DNA of 30,621 bases from Burkholderiaceae bacterium (lineage in GTDB: Bacteria > Pseudomonadota > Gammaproteobacteria > Burkholderiales > Burkholderiaceae_E), in assembly GCA_019428955.1 (NCBI GenBank), contig JAHYJF010000007.1:1-30621 (forward strand), read 5' to 3'. Both the position numbers and the translations under genes were made by a program. Position 1 is the first letter of the stretch, and each line of letters starts with the position of its first letter. The notes beneath the pieces were generated by a model. That model had not been told where the DNA came from. It was given only the letters and a program-made list of their open reading frames with translations, and made no database searches. Below are positions 13,824 to 22,105 of this stretch, one piece after another.

Positions 13824-15356
13824 TCAGTGCAGCAGGTCTTGCTGCGGGTTGGGGGTAAAGAGCGAGAGTGCATCGCGCGCAAAGCGCGGGGCGGCGGCGT
13901 AGCCGCTGGGGGTATCGAGCGGGGCCTGCGGGCGCAGATCGACGCCGCTCGTGAGGATGGTCTTGACGGTGCGGTAGAAGGGCGAGTTGTGGGTAAGCGC
14001 CCGGGCGCAGGCCGCTTCGAGGTGCTCGGGGCCGTAGCGCTTGAGCAGATGAATGACGCCCTGGGCGGCGCGCAATCGCTCGACGATGCGGTCAGTGAGC
14101 AGGTGTTCAATCAGTTGGCGGCACGATGGCCCGATGCGCCGGGCCTGCTCGACACACCAACTGCGGTCGTGGGCGAAGAACGCCTGGGCGTGCGGTGGCA
14201 GATGATCGGCCACGGTGACGCGTTCCCCGGGTCGCCGGCCGCGCGGGTGCGTGGCGACGTGGCGGAAGTCCTCGTACAGGGCGACGGCGCCGTCGGTGGC
14301 GCGCAGCCACAGCACCTTGCCCACGAGCGTGAAGGGGGCCGAGTAGAGCACGCGTTCGAACTGCACATGGCAGTCGCGGTGCACGCTCACGCGCTGCCAA
14401 CTGCCCAGATCCGGGGCGATCGCGGGCAAGTCCTGCAGCAGCGTTCGTTCGAGCTCGTAGAGGGTAAGTGGCGCCACGCGCGTGGTACCGTGGATGCGCA
14501 CCCCGGCCTCGTCGATCACCCAGCGCCGGGCCTGGGCGTTGAGATCGGCCAGATCCCGGAAGCTGCGGGTGGGCACGAAGTTGCCCTTGACGTACTTGAC
14601 GCCGGCCTCGACGATGCCCTTCTTCTGCGGATCGTGCGGGGGACAGGGGTCGATCCGGAAGCCGTAGCCCTCGGCGCACTCGGCGTAGGCGCGTTGCACC
14701 AGCGGGTCCTTGGCACAGGCGCGGGTGATCGCGCACTTGGCGTTGTCGATGATCAGGCGCCGGGGCACGCCGTCGAACCACTCGAAGGCGCGGCGATGGC
14801 AACCCAGCCAGGTGGCCACCGTCTGATCCCAGACGAACTCGACGTACTGATGCCGGCTGTGGGCGAGCGTCATGACGAAGGCCCAGGTGCGCCGCTGCAC
14901 TCCGTCGGGATGCGTGAGCATGGGGCCGGCCCCGAAGTCCACCTGGGCTGCCTCGCCGGGCTCGAAGGTGAGGCGCACCGTGACCTCGGGTGGGCGGGCT
15001 GCGCGCAGAGCCTGGAGCATGCGCGCCACCGACGAGTAGCTGCCGCTGTAGCCGTGGTCGCGGCACAGTGCGGCATGGATTGCCTTGCCGCCCACGCCGG
15101 CGTCGAGCCACTGCGTGACGATCGCGCGGTGCGGCTCGACCGTCGAGACGGTGCTGCGCGCGCGACGCCCGCCACCCAGCGCCGCAGCGATCGTGGCGTC
15201 ATCGGGAAGCGCCAGGTCGGCCTCAAGCCAGCCCTCGCAGGCCGCCAACGCGCGCAAGGCGGCAATCTTCTCTCGGCCCATCACGCCCGTGCGGGCGATC
15301 TCGCGCTCGGAGTCGCCCGCACGCAGCCGCACGAGCACCTGTCGATACTGAAACAT
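13824..15356 (-). CDS. istA: IS21-family transposase IstA (element B)
   Basis: 510 residues from ATG 15356, with AGGAGA 6 bases upstream; the reading frame is open 39 bases further but without a ribosome site. An N-terminal helix-turn-helix (LRAGDSEREIARTG) is followed by the DDE core with Asp in AAQVDFGAGP, Asp in RLIIDNAKCA and Glu in KKGIVEAGVKY. The protein is clearly different from IstA of element A (different N-terminus and core motifs), so the two elements are separate IS21 subgroups. It appears intact and, with its istB and both ends present, the element may be active. Confidence 0.96.
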   Translation of the reverse strand: MFQYRQVLVRLRAGDSEREIARTGVMGREKIAALRALAACEGWLEADLALPDDATIAAALGGGRRARSTVSTVEPHRAIVTQWLDAGVGGKAIHAALCRDHGYSGSYSSVARMLQALRAARPPEVTVRLTFEPGEAAQVDFGAGPMLTHPDGVQRRTWAFVMTLAHSRHQYVEFVWDQTVATWLGCHRRAFEWFDGVPRRLIIDNAKCAITRACAKDPLVQRAYAECAEGYGFRIDPCPPHDPQKKGIVEAGVKYVKGNFVPTRSFRDLADLNAQARRWVIDEAGVRIHGTTRVAPLTLYELERTLLQDLPAIAPDLGSWQRVSVHRDCHVQFERVLYSAPFTLVGKVLWLRATDGAVALYEDFRHVATHPRGRRPGERVTVADHLPPHAQAFFAHDRSWCVEQARRIGPSCRQLIEHLLTDRIVERLRAAQGVIHLLKRYGPEHLEAACARALTHNSPFYRTVKTILTSGVDLRPQAPLDTPSGYAAAPRFARDALSLFTPNPQQDLLH

Positions 15357-15454
15357 CTCGAATCTCCTGCGACTCACCGCCGACCTCCCGGGCAAAAAGC
15401 TTAGAGGGTAGCGGTATGCCGCGTCAGTTCGAGATGCCCGTCTACTGCTTCAGC

Positions 15455-15564
15455 TGGCCGGAATATGCCGAAAACGCACTGGCCTGATTACGCCGAAAAC
15501 GTTCCCATCATGCTGGCCTGTTTATGCCGGAAACCAAGTGGCCTGATTACGCCGAGAGGTGACA
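15455..15564. repeat. Right terminal repeat array of IS element B
   Basis: Four copies of a TGGCCTGATTACGCCGAAAACG-like 22-mer start at 15455, 15480, 15514 and 15539. The last runs into the outer GAGAGGTGACA (15554-15564). These are the multiple transposase-binding sites that IS21 elements carry at the istA end. Confidence 0.88.
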
Positions 15565-15875
15565 ATCGTGCCCTGAAAGCGGATGTGACCTTTCTCGATC
15601 ACGTAGGCGCGATCTGATATTTGCGTCGCAAAATGCATGTTTTGCTCGGCAAAAAGGATGGTGAGGCCCATCGTCTTCAGCGCCTTGATCTGGCGCGTAA
15701 GTTCCTGCACCACCACCGGCGCGACGCCCTCGACCGGTTCATACAGGAGTAGAAGCGAGGGATTGCCCATCAGCGTACGCTTGATGGTGAGCATTTGCTG
15801 CTCGCCCCCGGAAAGATAGCCGCCGAGGCGCGCATCCAACCGCACCAGAACCGGGAACATGTGTTCGGAACACTG
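15565..15875 (-). pseudogene. livF: Remnant of a LivF-type branched-chain amino acid ABC ATPase
   Basis: About 100 residues of the C-terminal half of a LivF ATPase remain: ABC signature LSGGEQQML, Walker B region LLLLYEPVEGVAP, then TILFAEQN and DRAYVIEKGHIRFQGT. The Walker A half is missing and the end is cut by IS element B. In Walker B the usual Asp (LLLLDEP) is Tyr (TAT at 15741-15743), a one-base change from GAT, as expected for a decaying gene. Homology begins at about 15866, immediately beyond the stop of the ferredoxin gene on the same strand. It is not functional. Confidence 0.88.
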
Positions 15876-15888
15876 AATTCGGCCCTGA

Positions 15889-16149
15889 TTAAAAACAATT
15901 CGAAATCCCGAAACGGGGCCGGTTTGCCCGGTCGTGCGCGTAGGTCGGCATATCGGTGAACTCCAGAACGATCGCGCCAATCACACACAATTGCGCGCAC
16001 TTTCCGCAACCCGTACACCGGTCGCCGTCGCTCAGCACGGAAGTCTTCTTCCAATTTCGGGTTTCGAAGGAAAACAAGCGCAATTCGCATGCAGAAATAC
16101 ATCTTCCGCAGCCGGAGCATCGTATCTGGTCAACATTGATATTGATCAT
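15889..16149 (-). CDS. 2[4Fe-4S] ferredoxin-like protein
   Basis: 86 residues from ATG 16149 (GTG one codon upstream is also possible). Two CxxCxxCxxxC clusters are complete: C11-C14-C17-C21 and C45-C48-C51-C55, so two [4Fe-4S] clusters are expected and the protein should carry electrons in the cytoplasm. The Pro that usually follows the last Cys of each cluster is Glu and Val here. The last 15 or so residues (HDRANRPRFGISNCF) look unlike a ferredoxin and abut the livF relic, so the C-terminus may be altered by the same deletion. No partner oxidoreductase is in the window. Confidence 0.82.
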   Translation of the reverse strand: MININVDQIRCSGCGRCISACELRLFSFETRNWKKTSVLSDGDRCTGCGKCAQLCVIGAIVLEFTDMPTYAHDRANRPRFGISNCF

Positions 16150-16200
16150 CACGTCGAATATATGCCTGATTCAGCTTTGTCCGGTTGGCATCGGCGAGGG

Positions 16201-17238
16201 TCACAATCCCTTCAGGAACGCTACCAGCAGCTGGTTGACCGTCTCAGCCCGCTCGCGCTGGATCCAGTGCCCGGCGCCGGCGAGGATGTGGCAGCCGCGC
16301 AGCCCCGGCAGCGTGGTGGGGAAACGCTCGATCTGCGCTCTCGACGCCGGGAAGCGCAACACGCCATCGCGCTCACCGGCGATGAACATTGACGGCTGAC
16401 GAATCACGGCGCCGCGCCACGGCGCCATCAATTCGGTGGTCAATTGGAAACAGCGATACCAGTTCAACGGGCCGCGAAATCCACTGCGGCGAAATTCGCC
16501 GGCATAGTAGGCAACGTCCTCCTCGCTCATCCACGACGGCAGTTTCTCCGGGTCGATAGTGTTGTCGAGGTATCCGCATCCAGGGGCGAGCATGCCAAAG
16601 GCAGTGGCAACCGGGGCATCTCCCGAACCGCTAAAGTGGACGCGCCGGATCGTCGCTTCGACATCGCGTTCGAACTCGGTTTCGGCCACGCCCGGTGCCT
16701 GGAAGTACTGCATGTAGAAGTTGTGGATGCCTTGCCTTTCCAGGGCCGTCAGAAGGTCAACGCGGCCCGGCGGGGCAAAGGGCACGCTCATTCCGACAAC
16801 GGCACGAAAGAGGTCCGGCCGCATCAGCGCCGCGTTCCACACTGTGGGTGCGCCCCAGTCATGACCCACGAGCACCGCTTGCTTCTCACCGAGCACCTTC
16901 AGCAAGCCAACCAGGTCGCCCACGTGGTGCAACAAGGTGTACTGCGCGGGGTTCTCGGGCGCGTCAGTTCCCCCGTAGCCACGCATATCCGGCGCAACTG
17001 CGCGAAAGCCAGCCGCCGCGACGGCGGCCATCTGATGCCGCCACGAGTACCAGCTCTCTGGCCAGCCATGGCAAAAAAACACCAGCGGCCCGCTGCCCTG
17101 CGTGGCCACGCGCATGCGGATGTCGTCGACTTGCAGGGTTTCAAGCGCTGGTTCGTTCACGGCGATGCGTTCCTCTGTGGTCAGAATGTACTGCGCGCCA
17201 GCAGTTCGTTCAAACGGATTTGTAGAACACAGCGACAT
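16201..17238 (-). CDS. Alpha/beta hydrolase, epoxide-hydrolase type
   Basis: 345 residues from ATG 17238; a GTG at 17160 (319 residues, start closer to family norm, GAGGA upstream) is a real alternative. The fold carries the epoxide hydrolase set (numbering from 17238): oxyanion HGWPES (57-62), nucleophile Asp127 in GHDWGAP, lid Tyr261 in GPLNWYR, acid Asp291 in GERDGVL and base His324 in GAGHWIQRE. RGYGGTDAP after strand 4 is also typical. It should open epoxides to diols in the cytoplasm. It may belong with the glutathione transferases and quinone reductase nearby as detoxification genes (inference). It is divergent from the hemerythrin gene. Confidence 0.9.
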   Translation of the reverse strand: MSLCSTNPFERTAGAQYILTTEERIAVNEPALETLQVDDIRMRVATQGSGPLVFFCHGWPESWYSWRHQMAAVAAAGFRAVAPDMRGYGGTDAPENPAQYTLLHHVGDLVGLLKVLGEKQAVLVGHDWGAPTVWNAALMRPDLFRAVVGMSVPFAPPGRVDLLTALERQGIHNFYMQYFQAPGVAETEFERDVEATIRRVHFSGSGDAPVATAFGMLAPGCGYLDNTIDPEKLPSWMSEEDVAYYAGEFRRSGFRGPLNWYRCFQLTTELMAPWRGAVIRQPSMFIAGERDGVLRFPASRAQIERFPTTLPGLRGCHILAGAGHWIQRERAETVNQLLVAFLKGL

Positions 17239-17364
17239 GACCTCATCGAATGAAGTAGTTCTGCACCCGCACGCGCCGGCACCGCTACCATCGCGTCGAT
17301 GACCCCGCAGCTCTGGAAGCCGCGCCTCAAGACCAGACCATTCTGCCAACCAAGGACTGAGCCC

Positions 17365-17916
17365 ATGAATCTGCCGTTCCCGGGCCACAACGCACCCAGT
17401 GCCGGATTCGAGGTGCCGCTGGAAATGCTGGCGGCCTGCCACCACCGCGTTGAGCGTCAGTGCCAGACGCTGCAGCGACTAGTCAAACACCTGACTACCC
17501 ACGAGCTCGACGAAGACGCCCGTGTCGCCGCAGCGGCTGTGCTGCGCTATTTCGACACCGCGGCCAAGCACCACCACGCCGATGAGGAGACGGACCTGTT
17601 CCCGGCACTTCTCGAATCAGTGGCGGGATCGGACCCGATCCGCATTCGGGAACTGGTCGAGTCGCTGATTGCCGATCACCGCACGATCGAGGTGCAATGG
17701 CGGATCTTGCGCCCCAAGTTGGCGGCGATCGCAGCGGGCGAGGCGCTAGTCTTGGCGGCCGCGGACGTGGATCCGCTAATCGCCCTCTATGAGCAACATA
17801 TCGCTCGCGAGGAAGCCGAACTGCTGCCGATGGCTGCGCGGCTGCTGAGCGACTCAACGCTTGACGTCATCGGCCGCGCGATGCGCGTGCGACGAGGCAT
17901 CGGCGATGATGACTGA
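17365..17916 (+). CDS. Hemerythrin HHE cation-binding domain protein
   Basis: 183 residues from ATG 17365, with AAGGA at 17352-17356. A four-helix hemerythrin-like fold with the expected ligands: H26/H27 (CHHRVE), H71 and E75 (HADEETDLFP), H105 (DHRTIE), and H145 with E149 (HIAREEAELLP). It probably binds a di-iron centre for O2, NO or iron sensing. It lies between divergent and convergent neighbours, so it is probably a single-gene unit. The exact role cannot be set from sequence. Confidence 0.9.
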   Translation: MNLPFPGHNAPSAGFEVPLEMLAACHHRVERQCQTLQRLVKHLTTHELDEDARVAAAAVLRYFDTAAKHHHADEETDLFPALLESVAGSDPIRIRELVESLIADHRTIEVQWRILRPKLAAIAAGEALVLAAADVDPLIALYEQHIAREEAELLPMAARLLSDSTLDVIGRAMRVRRGIGDDD

Positions 17917-17942
17917 TCGGCACCGTGCTAGCGGCGCTGCGA

Positions 17943-18395
17943 CTACTGCTGGCCAAGCAACTCGCGCCCGGTAGCCTTCCAGGCATTGAAACCGCCGTCC
18001 AGTTCATAGACTTTGCTGTAGCCCGCTGCAGCAAGTGCCGTTGCCGCCTGGGTGCTCATGCTGCCACTGCGGCAGTAGAGAACAATCGGTGCATCTTTCC
18101 CGGGCAATTGGTCGAGCCGGTTGGTAATTTGATCGAACGGGATGGAGAGATCGGTGCCGGGTAGATTCCCCTGGTCGGGAACGTGGACGTTGACCAGCGT
18201 GAAGTTCTTGCTCGCCATGCTGCTTGCCAGCTGTTCTACGCTCAGGTCGGTGAAGCCGGACGAATTCCTGGGTAGGTCGGGCAGGCCATTTGCGCTCGCC
18301 ACAGCCGTTGGCGCGGCAGTCGTAGTCTTTTCACACCCCACCAGGACCAGCACACTCAACAGACCGCTGATCAGTATCAAACATAGCTTCTTCAT
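17943..18395 (-). CDS. Rhodanese-domain lipoprotein
   Basis: 150 residues from ATG 18395 (GAGGA upstream). A signal peptide with lipobox LVGC (Cys21) predicts a membrane-anchored lipoprotein. The rhodanese domain covers about 50-148, with the active-site Cys108 in the loop YCRSGSMS and the final GGFNAWK. Periplasmic rhodaneses transfer sulfane sulfur or act in thiol or cyanide handling. An in-frame extension upstream to 18476 has no ribosome site and would spoil the signal peptide. It converges on the hemerythrin gene. Confidence 0.92.
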   Translation of the reverse strand: MKKLCLILISGLLSVLVLVGCEKTTTAAPTAVASANGLPDLPRNSSGFTDLSVEQLASSMASKNFTLVNVHVPDQGNLPGTDLSIPFDQITNRLDQLPGKDAPIVLYCRSGSMSTQAATALAAAGYSKVYELDGGFNAWKATGRELLGQQ

Positions 18396-18523
18396 TGAAC
18401 GAGTCCTCTGGTTCACAACTAGCCTTACCTGCCAGCACGCAAAGATAACATTCAGTCGGCTGTTCACACGCAGCATCCAGTATGGAGCCTGCGCCGTGCC
18501 AGCGACGTAGACTGGAGTGTGCC

Positions 18524-19546
18524 ATGCGCCAAATCTGGATCATGAAAGCGGGAGCCCCGGAGGTCCTCACGCTCCAGGAGGCGCCGGATCCGGCGCCGCG
18601 CTCGGGCGAGCTGCGTATCCGCGTTGAGGCCGGCGGCGTCAATTTCGCCGACATTCTCGGCCGCATGGGAATCTACCCCGACCTGCCGGCGCTACCGGTG
18701 GTAGTGGGCTACCAAGTCGCTGGCCGGGTAGACGCGATCGGGGACGGCGTTGACGCGGCGTGGCTCGATCGCGATGTGTTTGCGATGACGCGCTTCGGCG
18801 GCTATGCCGACGTGGTCTGCGTCCCGTCAAACCAGGCCTTCATCCGCCCTTCGGGAATGTCGGCAGAACAAGGCGCCGCCATTCCGGTCAACTACTTCAC
18901 CGCCTGGCAACTGGTGGTCGTAATGGGTGCGCTGAGAGCCGGCGGAACCATGCTCGTGCATTCGGCCGGCGGCGGGGTTGGGATTACAGCGACGCAGATC
19001 GCCAAGCACATCGGCGCGCGGGTCATCGGCACGGCATCGACGGTAAAACATGAGCAGCTCAGAAGCCTGGGGGTCGATCATCTGATCGACTATCGCAGCG
19101 AAGACTTCGAGGCACGCACGCGCGAGATCATGGCCGGGCGCGGCGTCGAACTCATTCTCGATGCGGTCGGTGGCGCCTCGTTCAAAAAGGGCTACCGGCT
19201 GCTCGCACCAACCGGGCGGCTGGGCATGTTCGGCATTTCCTCGGCAGCCACGGGCAAGGAACGCAGCAGCATCAGCATGCTGCAAACGGTGGCCAGCATG
19301 CCCTGGTTTAAGTTCACGCCGGTCGCGCTGATCAACCACAACAAGGGGGTCTTCGGCGTCAACCTGGGGCACCTCTGGAATGAATTGGAACGCATTCGGG
19401 GTTGGTCGGATTCGCTGTTGGAGCTCTGGGATCAGGGGGTAGTTCGACCGCAGATTGCCCGGACCTTTCGCTTCGAAGAAGCGGCAGCGGCGCATCACTA
19501 CATCCAGGATCGCAAGAACATCGGCAAGGCGCTGCTGGCGCCCTAG
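18524..19546 (+). CDS. VAT1-like / quinone oxidoreductase of the MDR superfamily
   Basis: 340 residues from ATG 18524 (GGAG 6 bases upstream). GroES-like N-terminal domain (GGVNFADILGRMGIYPDLP; GYQVAGRVDAIG) and a Rossmann domain with nucleotide motif AGGGVG (148-153). The catalytic and structural zinc Cys/His residues of alcohol dehydrogenases are absent, as in NADPH quinone reductases. The sequence style is that of the synaptic vesicle VAT-1 group of zinc-independent MDR enzymes. It likely reduces quinones or enones. The PanE-like gene follows 44 bases downstream. Confidence 0.9.
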   Translation: MRQIWIMKAGAPEVLTLQEAPDPAPRSGELRIRVEAGGVNFADILGRMGIYPDLPALPVVVGYQVAGRVDAIGDGVDAAWLDRDVFAMTRFGGYADVVCVPSNQAFIRPSGMSAEQGAAIPVNYFTAWQLVVVMGALRAGGTMLVHSAGGGVGITATQIAKHIGARVIGTASTVKHEQLRSLGVDHLIDYRSEDFEARTREIMAGRGVELILDAVGGASFKKGYRLLAPTGRLGMFGISSAATGKERSSISMLQTVASMPWFKFTPVALINHNKGVFGVNLGHLWNELERIRGWSDSLLELWDQGVVRPQIARTFRFEEAAAAHHYIQDRKNIGKALLAP

Positions 19547-19590
19547 TTCGGGCACGCTATCATCGAGCCTCATTGATCTTGGGCAAAGTC

Positions 19591-20568
19591 ATGGTGAGCC
19601 AGCGATTTCGTGCGGTTGCGGTGGTCGGCGCGGGCGCGGTCGGCAGTTTCTTCGGAGCGATGCTGGCACGCGCCGGACATCGTGTGACCCTGATCGGACG
19701 CCCCGCCCACGTGCAGGCCATCGAGCGCGACGGACTGCGCCTGGAAATGGCCGGGCGAACCGAAACCATACGCTTGGCGGCTAGTTCAGAGCTGGCGGCC
19801 GTGCGGGGTGCCGACCTGGTGCTCTTCTGCGTCAAATCCACCGATACCGATACCGTTGCGCAACAAATGGCAGCGCACCTGGCGCCTGAGGCGCTGGTAC
19901 TGAGCCTGCAGAACGGGGGCGAGAACGCCGCCACCATTGCCGCTCGGGTGAGCCAGCCAGTGGTTCCGGCGGTGGTGTACGTCGCGGTCGCAATGCCCGC
20001 GCCAGGCTGCGTTGCTCACCACGGCCGCGGCGACCTGGTCATCGGTGCTTTGCGTGCCGCCGGGTCGGGCACGCAAGCGTCGCCGGCGGAAGACGAGGCG
20101 GCAACCGAGCAGCGCCTGCAGCCACTGGCCGATTTCCTTGCGGCGGCCGGAGTGCCGGTGCGGATCAGCGACGACCTCATGGCCGAGCTGTGGTCCAAGC
20201 TGATGGTCAACTGCGCCTACAACGCGATCTCGGGCCTGGCCCAGGCCAACTACGGCCAGCTTGCCGCGTTGCCGGCGATCCGCGAACTGCAGCAGAGCGT
20301 GGTGCGCGAAGTGGTGGCGGTCGCTGCCGCCGAGGGCATCGATCTGGCGCTGGCGCCCTCGCTCGAGGCGATGGCGCGCATCGCCGTGGCGATGCGCGGG
20401 CAGCTCTCGTCGACCGCGCAGGACATGGCGCGCCACAAGCCGAGCGAGATCGACCACCTCAACGGGTTTGTGTCACGTCGTGGCCGCGAACTTGGTGTTC
20501 CCACTCCGGTCAACGAGACCCTGTACGCCCTGGTCAAACTGGTTGAGGCCGGCTATGCCCGCGACTGA
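19591..20568 (+). CDS. panE: 2-dehydropantoate 2-reductase family (ApbA/PanE)
   Basis: 325 residues from ATG 19591. N-terminal NADPH-binding GAGAVG (13-18), then QNGGENAATI, the catalytic Lys203 in LWSKLMVN, and the C-terminal helix with the substrate Glu/Asp segment SEIDHLNGF. True PanE reduces ketopantoate to pantoate for CoA synthesis. Many genomes carry additional ApbA-like reductases for other 2-oxoacids, and nothing around this copy is from the pantothenate pathway, so the substrate is open. The gene is co-directional with the quinone reductase. Confidence 0.85.
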   Translation: MVSQRFRAVAVVGAGAVGSFFGAMLARAGHRVTLIGRPAHVQAIERDGLRLEMAGRTETIRLAASSELAAVRGADLVLFCVKSTDTDTVAQQMAAHLAPEALVLSLQNGGENAATIAARVSQPVVPAVVYVAVAMPAPGCVAHHGRGDLVIGALRAAGSGTQASPAEDEAATEQRLQPLADFLAAAGVPVRISDDLMAELWSKLMVNCAYNAISGLAQANYGQLAALPAIRELQQSVVREVVAVAAAEGIDLALAPSLEAMARIAVAMRGQLSSTAQDMARHKPSEIDHLNGFVSRRGRELGVPTPVNETLYALVKLVEAGYARD

Positions 20569-20610
20569 AGCGCAGCATTGCGGCGCAACCCATGCGCCTG
20601 ACTACAGAGA

Positions 20611-21243
20611 TCAGATCGCCATCGCCGGCCGCAGCGCCATCGCCGCGCGCCAGCGCAGCACATTGGGGTGCTGCTCACCAGGCTTGATGCGCACCACCCG
20701 TGCAAAATCCACCACTACCACCGCGGTGATGTCGGCGACGCTAAAGCCCGAGGACACGACCGTGTCGCGTCCCGCCAGTTGCCGCTCGAGAGTAGCGAAG
20801 AATTGCTGCACCCGCGCCAGGCCGCGCGCGGCCAGTTCCGGGATCTGGGCGTAATCTGCGGGCCCGGGCAAAGCGCGATTGGCCATCGCCGGTGAACTGT
20901 TGCGCAGCGCTTCGGCAATTGCCATCAGCCCCTCGAATTCAATGCGCCAATTCCAGCTCGCGATCTCTGCCTTTTCCAGAGGCGTGACGCCCAGCAGCGG
21001 CGGCGCCGGAAAGCGAGCTTCCAGGTAGGCCGCGATGGCGGCGTTGTCGCACAGCACCGATCCATCTTCCAGACGCAGCGCCGGCACGGTGCAAAGCGGA
21101 TTGATGGCCCGATAGTCGGCGCCGAGTTGTTCGCCTTTGCTCAAATCGACATTCACGGTGGCATGCGCCACGCCCTTCTCGGCGAGCAGAATGCGAGCCC
21201 GCCGCGGGCTTGGTGCGCTAGCACAATCGTAGAGGGTAATCAT
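20611..21243 (-). CDS. Glutathione S-transferase (first of tandem pair)
   Basis: 210 residues. Thioredoxin-like N-terminal domain (LYDCASAPSPRRARILLAEKG, then INPLCTVPAL with the cis-Pro and GSVLCDNAAIAAYLE, the gamma-glutamyl site) and an all-helical C-terminal domain (SVADITAVV). It conjugates or transfers glutathione in the cytoplasm. Shares DLSKGEQ..ADY..INP with the next gene upstream, which starts the pair 25 bases away on the same strand. It is probably a duplicate that diverged. Confidence 0.92.
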   Translation of the reverse strand: MITLYDCASAPSPRRARILLAEKGVAHATVNVDLSKGEQLGADYRAINPLCTVPALRLEDGSVLCDNAAIAAYLEARFPAPPLLGVTPLEKAEIASWNWRIEFEGLMAIAEALRNSSPAMANRALPGPADYAQIPELAARGLARVQQFFATLERQLAGRDTVVSSGFSVADITAVVVVDFARVVRIKPGEQHPNVLRWRAAMALRPAMAI

Positions 21244-21268
21244 CTGGTCGGCTCCTGGGCTGGCCTAA

Positions 21269-21997
21269 TCAACGCTGCACGGTCTGGCGGGCGCGCTCCG
21301 CGAAGTCCTGCGTGGACTTCTCGTCCTTGAGCACGCTCTCCACCTTGAAGGGCACCTCGATGCCGCGGCGACAGGCCGGACGCTCCTTCATCGCATCGAG
21401 CCAGCGGCGCAGGTGCGGCAGGCCGTCGACGCTGACGCCGGACCACCGATAGGTTCGAACCCAGCACCAATGCGCAATGTCGGCAATCGAGTAATCGCCA
21501 GCCAGCCATTCGCTCTCCGAAAGGCGATGGTCGAGCACTTCGAACAGCCGGCGCGACTCGTTCTGATAGCGCTCGATCGCAGGCTGGATCTTCTCGGGAA
21601 AGTAGCGATAGAAGACGTTGGCCTGGCCCATGATCGGCCCGATGCCTCCCATCTGGAACATCAACCACTGCATCACTAGCGATCGCCCCTTGGGCTCTGC
21701 CGGCATCAGCCGGCCCGTCGACTCGGCCAGGTAGACGAGGATCGCGCCCGACTCGAAGACCGCAAAGTCACCGTTGGCGCGGTCAACGATGGTGGGAATG
21801 CGCCCGTTGGGGTTGATCCGCAGATAGTCCGCGCTCTTCTGCTCACCCTTGGAAAGGTCGATGGCATGCACGGTGTACGGCAGGCCCAGCTCTTCCAGGG
21901 CTACCGAGACCTTCCAGCCATTGGGCGTGGGGGCGGTGTAGAGATCGATCAAGCTGGGCGCTCCTTCGGATGGTCGCAGCGGGCTTAGGCCCATCAT
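21269..21997 (-). CDS. Glutathione S-transferase, Ure2p/YfcG-like (second of tandem pair)
   Basis: 242 residues from ATG 21997 or 21994. The N-terminus has the YfcG/Ure2p pattern TAPTPNGWKVSVALEELG, INPNGRIPTIVD and FESGAILVYLAE; the C-terminal domain has QWLMFQMGGIGPIMGQ and the DIAHWCW helix. These enzymes bind glutathione or its disulfide and have disulfide-bond reductase activity. It is transcribed first, with the other transferase following 25 bases downstream. Confidence 0.92.
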   Translation of the reverse strand: MMGLSPLRPSEGAPSLIDLYTAPTPNGWKVSVALEELGLPYTVHAIDLSKGEQKSADYLRINPNGRIPTIVDRANGDFAVFESGAILVYLAESTGRLMPAEPKGRSLVMQWLMFQMGGIGPIMGQANVFYRYFPEKIQPAIERYQNESRRLFEVLDHRLSESEWLAGDYSIADIAHWCWVRTYRWSGVSVDGLPHLRRWLDAMKERPACRRGIEVPFKVESVLKDEKSTQDFAERARQTVQR

Positions 21998-22105
21998 GAC
22001 CCTGCGAGTCTACTCGTCAACACTTCCGTTTCCCAAACAAGTGGCAGCCGTTTCTTGAGCGAATGTTCCTGAAGACCTGAGCGCTTGCCCCGAGCGCAAG
22101 GTTTA

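Larger units (their letters stand above)
12930..15564 (-). mobile_element. Complete IS21-family element B (2635 bp)
   Basis: The element is bounded by an 11-bp perfect inverted repeat, TGTCACCTCTC at 12930-12940 and GAGAGGTGACA at 15554-15564. It carries istA and istB on the minus strand and arrays of about 22-bp repeats near both ends, all typical of IS21. The bases outside (left ...TTGCACA, right ATCGTGC...) do not match, so there is no target-site duplication. The left flank is istB of element A and the right flank is a livF remnant. Confidence 0.93.

Noticed and set aside
13020..15404. A 794-codon open frame on the plus strand
   Set aside because: It is antisense to istB and istA of IS element B. 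The product is rich in Gly/Ala/His/Arg with no domain. High GC produces long antisense frames.
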